Origin: JARDZI01 sp041639705
GTDB taxonomy: Bacteria; Bacillota; Clostridia; Clostridiales; Caloramatoraceae
Length of the DNA stretch: 5,087 bases
Assembly: GCA_041639705.1 (NCBI GenBank)
Contig: JBEQBT010000248.1
Location: 1-5,087 of the forward strand
Direction of reading: 5' to 3'
Shown here: positions 1-3,688 of the stretch, one piece after another
Numbering within the stretch: the first letter of the stretch is position 1
How the letters are laid out: every line of letters begins with the position of its first letter
Translations under genes and position numbers: made by a program
Notes under the pieces: model-generated
The model's input: the letters and a program-made list of their open reading frames with translations, nothing else
The model's database searches: none
What the model was told of the DNA's origin: nothing

Positions 1-64
1 ATATATTTTTACATGGAACACTAAATTTAATGAATGTCGATATATATTTGAATGGAGGAATTAT

Positions 65-646
65 ATGTTTAGATTTTTAATTGTATTTACAGTTGGAATA
101 TTTTTGATTTATATTTGCATATATAGTTATAAATTCCTAAGGCATAGAAAAGAAAGTAAAATTTTAATGAGGTTTATGACATCTTGTATGCTACTATTTA
201 CATTTACAATAGTTTTTTATGAAAATATATTTTTTAATAATAATGTAACAAATGAGGAATATATAGGACTTTCTGCAATAAACGAAAGCAATGTCTTTAT
301 AAGTAGTCATGGCATCAGTTTAGAAGATGAAAAAGAAAAAGTTGATGCAGTAAATAAACAAGAAATAGAAGCTAAAATAACTGCTTATTTTGATAATGCA
401 AGCCCTGGGAGAGGGTCAATTACAAATTTAATTGTAACAGGTCCACCTAAGGGTAGAGTAACTGCAATTTGTCAATATAAGGGTCATGGAACGCCTTATA
501 TAATGCCAATAGGAGTAAATGGCCTGGCTGTTATACCAATACTGGTAGACAGTGATGCTGAACCTGGACTTTTGGTGGTGGTGGACATTACTGTAAGCTA
601 TAATGGTAAGCAATACAAGTTAAATTCAGTTTTTACTCCACAGTAG
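65..646 (+). CDS. Small membrane protein with two N-terminal TM helices and an extracellular beta-rich domain; function unknown
   Basis: I do not recognise the family of this 193-residue protein. Two hydrophobic segments are visible, at about residues 2-22 and 34-57. They are separated by a strongly basic loop (K23, R26, R28, K29, K32), so by the positive-inside rule the loop is cytoplasmic and both ends face outward. Residues 58-103 form a polar, charged linker. Residues 104-193 have alternating hydrophobic residues with G/P/N turns (TNLIVTGPPKGRV, VDITVSYNGKQYKLNSVFTP) and look like a small Ig-like or similar beta-sandwich domain; the fold is my inference. Cysteines occur only at 18, 41 and 136. 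The start is set by GGAGG at 54-58, six nt before the ATG. No terminator follows directly; the downstream gap is full of inverted repeats. It could be a surface-exposed sensor or a cell-envelope accessory protein, but nothing in the sequence decides this. The ORF itself is certain; the function is open. Confidence 0.85.
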   Translation: MFRFLIVFTVGIFLIYICIYSYKFLRHRKESKILMRFMTSCMLLFTFTIVFYENIFFNNNVTNEEYIGLSAINESNVFISSHGISLEDEKEKVDAVNKQEIEAKITAYFDNASPGRGSITNLIVTGPPKGRVTAICQYKGHGTPYIMPIGVNGLAVIPILVDSDAEPGLLVVVDITVSYNGKQYKLNSVFTPQ

Positions 647-657
647 TGTTATATTAA

Positions 658-696
658 TAGCGTTTGCCGCACCACGCTAAATGAAAGTCAGACTTT
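658..696. repeat. Two short inverted repeats flanking the larger palindromic element
   Basis: TAGCGT (658-663) and ACGCTA (674-679) form a 6 bp stem with a 10 nt GC-rich loop. It is followed by a perfect 13 nt palindrome AAAGTC-A-GACTTT (684-696), whose last base is the first base of the bigger repeat. No U tract follows the first stem, so it is not a standard terminator for the upstream gene. The local GC content is higher than its surroundings, which suggests that these bases belong to the same inserted repeat element as 696-757. That link is inference. Confidence 0.4.
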
Positions 697-757
697 GTCA
701 TTCTGAACGCAGTGAAGAATCTAAGTGCAAAGATCCTTCGCTATGCTCAGGATGACA
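696..757. repeat. Dispersed imperfect palindromic repeat (27-nt arms, 8-nt loop)
   Basis: The left arm (696-722, beginning TGTCATTCTGAACGCAG) and right arm (731-757, ending GCTCAGGATGACA) are inverted copies matching at 21 of 27 positions, around an 8 nt loop (723-730). All six differences are transitions. In the RNA of this strand three of them become G-U pairs and three A-C mismatches, so a long hairpin can still form. From memory, sequences of this type (TGTCATTCTGA...GAAGAATCT and its complement) recur in intergenic regions of many unrelated bacteria. They are recognisable by spurious peptides such as ILRYAQDD when translated, as happens here. No transposase is encoded, so it is a non-autonomous, MITE-like or REP-like element of unknown role. 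It lies between two + strand genes, where its hairpin could affect mRNA stability or readthrough. Confidence 0.85.
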
Positions 758-768
758 GAACAAGGGAA

Positions 769-797
769 TGCTTTCATAATAATGACCTATTTATACT
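769..797 (+). promoter_or_regulatory. Possible sigma-A promoter for msrC
   Basis: A good -10 hexamer TATACT (792-797) lies 17 nt after a weak -35 (TGCTTT, 769-774). It sits just outside the palindromic repeat and about 55 nt before the msrC start. The -10 is convincing but the -35 is poor and there is no extended -10 TG, so this is only a candidate. It would allow msrC to be transcribed independently of the upstream membrane-protein gene. Confidence 0.35.
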
Positions 798-841
798 TTA
801 TTTCTTTTCAAATCGAACTATTTATGAGAAAATATCACATA

Positions 842-849
842 GAGGTGAT
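842..849 (+). promoter_or_regulatory. Ribosome binding site that fixes the msrC start
   Basis: GAGGTGAT matches eight consecutive bases of the anti-Shine-Dalgarno complement (AAGGAGGTGATC) and ends 3 nt before the ATG at 853. The alternative in-frame GTG at 712 lies inside the palindromic repeat and has no such site. The site therefore decides in favour of 853. Confidence 0.9.
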
Positions 850-852
850 TTT

Positions 853-1359
853 ATGCAGAATAACAATAAAATAGTAGCAGATACAAAGGAAAACTTTTAT
901 AGAATACTTCTTGTAAGGCTTGAAGGCCAGCTTTCCTCTGAAAAGGATTCAATGGCTAATATTTGTAATAGTGCTGCATTGTTGTTTAATAATTTGGAGA
1001 GCATTAACTGGTCAGGATACTATTTTATGAGAAATGGAGAACTAGTACTTGGCCCATTTGGAGGCAAGCCGGCATGTTCAAGGATTAAGATTGGAAATGG
1101 TGTTTGCGGTAGTGCTGTAAGGGAAAGAAAAACTTATCTGGTTCCAAATGTACATGAGTTTGAAGGACACATTGCATGTGACAGTGCATCTAATTCTGAG
1201 ATAGTAATACCAATTTTAATGAATAATGTAGTTTATGGAGTATTGGATATAGACAGTCCTATAATAAATAGATTTGATGATGTAGACAAAAAATACCTTG
1301 AAAAGTTAGTAGAAAAGCTAAATAAGTATATTGATTGGAATGAATTTATTAAATTTTAA
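853..1359 (+). CDS. msrC: Free methionine-(R)-sulfoxide reductase (fRMsr), GAF-domain protein
   Basis: The 168-residue cytoplasmic enzyme would reduce free L-methionine-(R)-sulfoxide to methionine, using cysteine thiols recycled by thioredoxin (family knowledge). The whole chain is one GAF domain. The family signature is plain: GPFGGKPACSRI with C75, GNGVCGSAV with C85, GHIACDSASNSEIVIPI with C109 and E116, and GVLDIDSP with D132 and D134. The C75/C85/C109 spacing (10 and 24) equals that of E. coli MsrC (C84, C94, C118 from memory). On that basis C109 is the catalytic cysteine and C75/C85 the resolving cysteines, with E116, D132 and D134 as substrate-binding acids. The length is normal for the family. 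I chose the ATG at 853 because a strong SD (842-849) precedes it and homology begins there; the in-frame extension to 712 only translates the repeat. A terminator follows 11 nt after the stop, so the gene is probably monocistronic. It seems intact and functional. Confidence 0.95.
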   Translation: MQNNNKIVADTKENFYRILLVRLEGQLSSEKDSMANICNSAALLFNNLESINWSGYYFMRNGELVLGPFGGKPACSRIKIGNGVCGSAVRERKTYLVPNVHEFEGHIACDSASNSEIVIPILMNNVVYGVLDIDSPIINRFDDVDKKYLEKLVEKLNKYIDWNEFIKF

Positions 1360-1370
1360 TAAATACTTGT

Positions 1371-1417
1371 AAAAAAGACTGATAAGTAACTATAAAGTTG
1401 CTAATCAGTCTTTTTTT
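1371..1417 (+). terminator. Rho-independent terminator of msrC
   Basis: GACTGATAAGTAAC (1377-1390) pairs with GTTGCTAATCAGTC (1397-1410) around the loop TATAAA. The stem has 12 Watson-Crick pairs, one G-U and one A-A mismatch. A run of seven T (1411-1417) follows directly, and six A precede the stem, so the structure could also act on the opposite strand. It starts 11 nt after the msrC stop codon. Confidence 0.93.
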
Positions 1418-1872
1418 ACATAGGTAAACTGAATAATGTAATAATATGTAATATTTATAAAAATATTGTATAAATGGAACAATTGACTTCTGAATTCAAT
1501 GGTGTTATTATCAAATAAACCAATATAATTTCCATAATATACTATAATTACCAAATAAAATGTTTAAGAATAGAGAAATTAAGTACTTGTTAATAAAAGA
1601 CTGTTAACTAAATATATATTGTATTTGCAAATATTTAAAGTGTACAAGCAATTAACTTTATCTTTATGTTGAACTTCTTGGCAACCTTAGAGGTTATTAC
1701 TACTATTCATCATAACATATAAAAAATCATATATTTTTTAAATTTTGAATAGTATATTAACGAATCAATTATTACATTCCGCTTTAAATAATATCAAAAC
1801 ACTTCTCAAGAATGTTACTAACTATCTCATAACACAATTAATTTTACGTTTACAAATATTGGAGGTATCCAA
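1418..1872. other. 455-nt gap without a gene: promoter plus long AT-rich leader
   Basis: No credible coding frame is seen on either strand. The stretch holds one strong promoter (1483-1511) and otherwise very AT-rich DNA. Small structures include a perfect 12 bp palindrome TATTTGCAAATA (1622-1633), a 5 bp hairpin AACCT-TAG-AGGTT (1683-1695) and a weak A/T-only hairpin AAAAAAT-CATAT-ATTTTTT (1721-1739). A degenerate copy of the left half of the msrC terminator region appears at about 1581-1614. I tested it by eye for S-box, T-box and GEMM cores and found none that hold up; GGCAACC at 1680-1686 alone is not enough. The final bases hold the ribosome binding site of the TPR gene (GGAGGT, 1861-1866). 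Confidence 0.7.
1483..1511 (+). promoter_or_regulatory. Strong sigma-A type promoter
   Basis: TTGACT (1483-1488) and TATTAT (1506-1511) each differ from the consensus by one base and are separated by the ideal 17 nt. Transcription would begin near A1518. The next start codon on this strand is the TPR gene at 1873, so either the transcript carries a leader of about 355 nt or it makes a separate small RNA. The promoter lies just after the msrC terminator, consistent with a new transcription unit. Confidence 0.7.
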
Positions 1873-2403
1873 ATGAATTATGAAAGTGAATATTTAAATG
1901 CATGCTCACTTTTAAATAATGGACAAATGAATGAAGCTGTAAAGGAGTTTAAGGAAATATTGAGCAATGATTGTTTTCACCATGAAAGTATAAATAAGAT
2001 TGGAGTTGCACTTGCTGGACAGAATAGGTTAGATGAAGCATTAGAAATGTTCAATAAATGTATTGATATAAAATCTGATTTTGTACCTGCAATTGTTAAC
2101 ATAGGCAATATATATAAACAAAAATCAGATAATCAAAATGCATTAAAGTTTTATAACATAGCAATTAATGTGGATGAGAATTATTATCTTGCATATTACA
2201 ATCTTGCAATTGCATATAAATCCATAGCTAACTATGATGAATACTTTAAAAATATAAAAAAATATAAGAAGCTCTATAAGCAATATATTAATAATAAAGA
2301 GAAGTTTGCAGCAAGAAAGGTAAACAAGAAACATATTTATATAACAGCAATAGGAATAGTAGTAGTTATGTTTTTGCTGATTTGGAGTTCTCGGGGAATT
2401 TGA
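1873..2403 (+). CDS. Tetratricopeptide-repeat protein with C-terminal membrane anchor
   Basis: This 176-residue protein is built from about three and a half TPR units followed by a single membrane helix. TPR-like repeats are visible at about residues 3-36 (L14, G17, A22, F26), 37-70 (G44, L47, A56, F60), 71-104 (N76, G78, Y81, A90, Y94) and a partial fourth from 105 (Y108, L111, A112, Y115). Residues 126-154 are very lysine-rich, and 155-171 (IYITAIGIVVVMFLLIW) form a hydrophobic helix leaving five residues beyond it. The basic flank puts the TPR domain in the cytoplasm, tethered at the inner face of the membrane. TPR domains bind other proteins; the partner cannot be read from the sequence. 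GGAGGT (1861-1866) lies 6 nt before the ATG. The gene probably uses the promoter at 1483-1511. It may be transcribed onward into the secreted-protein gene, since only hairpins without a proper U tract follow. Confidence 0.9.
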   Translation: MNYESEYLNACSLLNNGQMNEAVKEFKEILSNDCFHHESINKIGVALAGQNRLDEALEMFNKCIDIKSDFVPAIVNIGNIYKQKSDNQNALKFYNIAINVDENYYLAYYNLAIAYKSIANYDEYFKNIKKYKKLYKQYINNKEKFAARKVNKKHIYITAIGIVVVMFLLIWSSRGI

Positions 2404-2411
2404 TTAGGTTA

Positions 2412-2465
2412 GCAATGTACATAAAATGCACTCATTTGCATTTTAATGTATATGCAATATACATT
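2412..2465 (+). promoter_or_regulatory. Two overlapping, mutually exclusive hairpins
   Basis: Hairpin I joins 2415-2430 to 2437-2453. AAAATGCA/TGCATTTT closes a 6 nt loop, extended by ATGTACAT/ATGTATAT with one bulged A and one G-U, and possibly by two more G-C pairs at 2412-2413/2454-2455. Hairpin II pairs AATGTATAT (2445-2453) with ATATACATT (2457-2465) perfectly around the loop GCA. They share 2445-2453 and cannot coexist. Neither is followed at once by a U run, so they are not classical terminators. They might stabilise the 3' end of the TPR message, act as a switch, or mark a protein-binding site. The pairing is seen; the roles are inference. Confidence 0.5.
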
Positions 2466-2518
2466 TCATTTAATAATACTTAATCATGTATTTTTTTGTT
2501 TTAACGAGGGGGGGATAA

Positions 2519-2541
2519 TTGGTAAAGAGTATTAGTACCAA
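2519..2541 (+). promoter_or_regulatory. Short inverted repeat upstream of the secreted-protein gene
   Basis: TTGGTA (2519-2524) and TACCAA (2536-2541) are perfect inverted copies with 11 nt between them. The repeat lies just after a run of seven G (2508-2514) and 17 nt before the ribosome binding site. It could be an operator half-site pair or a small leader hairpin. Six-base arms can arise by chance, so the support is weak. I could not find a convincing promoter between 2404 and 2570. Confidence 0.3.
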
Positions 2542-2557
2542 GAAAATAACCTATAAA

Positions 2558-2563
2558 AGGAGG
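2558..2563 (+). promoter_or_regulatory. Ribosome binding site supporting a GTG start
   Basis: AGGAGG lies 7 nt before the GTG at 2571. The GTG gives a complete signal peptide beginning MKK, while the first internal in-frame ATG (residue 13) would cut it in half. GTG is therefore the likely start. Confidence 0.85.
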
Positions 2564-2570
2564 AAAGAGT

Positions 2571-3668
2571 GTGAAAAAGGTAATTTCATTTGTAATCGCA
2601 ACTATCATGATTTTAGGCATGGCTTATTCTGCAATAGCTGCAACTCCTGCAGCAGTAACCAAAACTGGCATAGTTAAGGGCTTTACTGAAGCTGCTGTAA
2701 CTTTAGGTATAGGTGGAGTAAACATCACTTACAAAATTGAAAAGAATACTAAAATTACACTTAGCACTATTCCAACACCAATAATGGAAGCAGCAAAAAA
2801 AGGAGCGAAGGCTAATATTACTCTATCAGGAACAAAACTTATAGCAATAGATTTTGGCGAAATAGGTGAGCAGCAGCAGGGTGCTATGGAGCTTACAACA
2901 ACATATACTCGTAGTATGACATCAGATACAAATACAGACGTAACCTTTAAAAATTCTACAAAGGAAGAAATCGGAGAAGAGGAGGACAGTGTTTTTGGAT
3001 ATGATCCAAGTGAGAGAAATAAAGTTACTATTGGTTCAGTTGCTATAATTCCAGAAACATTAAAGGTTGTTTTAAATGGAAAAGAACTAAAGGTTGTTAA
3101 AGAGGATGGAAAGCTTGATCCAACAACAAAGGGTGATGAAGTACAAATTATCAAGGATCCAGATGATAATAATAGACTTTACCTTCAATTCGAAGCTGAT
3201 TTAACTGAGGATGCAACCCTTGGACAAGAGGATATAGAAAAAATATTATCAGTAACATATAAGAAAAAAATATTTAAATTAACAACTGCTGAAATATTTA
3301 AATATAGTGTAGATGAAGATGTTTATGTGGAGGTTAATGGAAAGGAAAGTACATTACCTAAGGCTTTAAACAGAAGCAGTTATGCATATTTAGTACTAAG
3401 TCCATTAGGAAACATAATATATATTGATTCATTTTATAAGGATTTAGAAAGCAGTGTTAAAAGTATAAGCGGGGATACACTTAATATAGGTGTAGCTGCC
3501 AAGGGAAGAACACCATTTACTGATACATTGAAAATATCAGAAGCAGTAACTGTTCAAGCAGAAAAAGGTGATGCCCTCGAAATGAGCGATATAAAAGCAG
3601 GGGATACGATATTAGTTACTGTAGATCCATATGAGGACTATAAAGTTATTAGCATAATTAAAAAATAA
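2571..3668 (+). CDS. Secreted, cysteine-free beta-rich protein of unknown function
   Basis: I do not recognise this 365-residue protein. It begins with a signal peptide: MKK, then a hydrophobic core at about residues 4-19, and a signal peptidase I type site after A23 or A24 (SAIAA-TPAAV). There is no lipobox and no cysteine or tryptophan anywhere, so it should be released or held in the wall without lipid. The mature chain is rich in beta-strand patterns and Lys/Asp/Glu. Residues about 29-95, 226-289 and 292-365 look like related small beta modules. Each has paired strands, a T-x-I/V type strand and a final strand ending in I-x-I/D (for example KLIAIDF, NIIYIDSF, KVISIIKK), loosely resembling DUF5666-like folds. 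Between them is an acidic segment (132-139, EEIGEEED) and a region with VVLNGKELKVV (166-176) and DPDDNN (196-201), which could bind metal. No anchor motif is seen. The start is GTG with SD at 2558-2563. The substrate-binding protein gene follows after 20 nt, so the two products probably act together outside the membrane. Confidence 0.88.
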   Translation: MKKVISFVIATIMILGMAYSAIAATPAAVTKTGIVKGFTEAAVTLGIGGVNITYKIEKNTKITLSTIPTPIMEAAKKGAKANITLSGTKLIAIDFGEIGEQQQGAMELTTTYTRSMTSDTNTDVTFKNSTKEEIGEEEDSVFGYDPSERNKVTIGSVAIIPETLKVVLNGKELKVVKEDGKLDPTTKGDEVQIIKDPDDNNRLYLQFEADLTEDATLGQEDIEKILSVTYKKKIFKLTTAEIFKYSVDEDVYVEVNGKESTLPKALNRSSYAYLVLSPLGNIIYIDSFYKDLESSVKSISGDTLNIGVAAKGRTPFTDTLKISEAVTVQAEKGDALEMSDIKAGDTILVTVDPYEDYKVISIIKK

Positions 3669-3688
3669 TGTGTAGTAGGAGGGAGAAA

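Noticed and set aside
712..852. N-terminal extension of the MsrC reading frame by 47 residues
   Set aside because: It translates the palindromic repeat and AT-rich spacer, has no ribosome binding site, and family similarity begins only after the ATG at 853.
1560..1607. 15-codon frame downstream of the strong promoter, possible leader peptide
   Set aside because: No Shine-Dalgarno sequence, no codon run suggesting attenuation, and no adjacent terminator/antiterminator.
1680..1695. GGCAACC followed by a small hairpin, reminiscent of a SAM-I (S-box) riboswitch fragment
   Set aside because: The surrounding helices of the S-box core and a downstream expression platform are missing.
1666..1722. 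18-codon frame in the leader, possible small protein
   Set aside because: No ribosome binding site and no recognisable feature; such short frames are expected by chance.
1741..1755. AATTTTGAATAGTAT as a CodY box
   Set aside because: It matches only the first half of the AATTTTCWGAAAATT consensus.
2475..2502. AATAC/GTATT stem followed by a T-rich run as terminator of the TPR gene
   Set aside because: Only five mostly A-T pairs with an 8 nt loop; too weak to call a terminator.
2519..2677. Small TTG-start frame preceded by the G-rich GAGGGGGGG stretch
   Set aside because: It overlaps the start of the secreted-protein gene in another frame, has a Cys/Asn-rich composition typical of an out-of-frame shadow, and uses a rare start codon.
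2729..3154. Long minus-strand frame within the secreted-protein gene
   Set aside because: It is antisense to a well-supported gene, its composition mirrors the opposite strand, and it has no ribosome binding site; it is a shadow frame.
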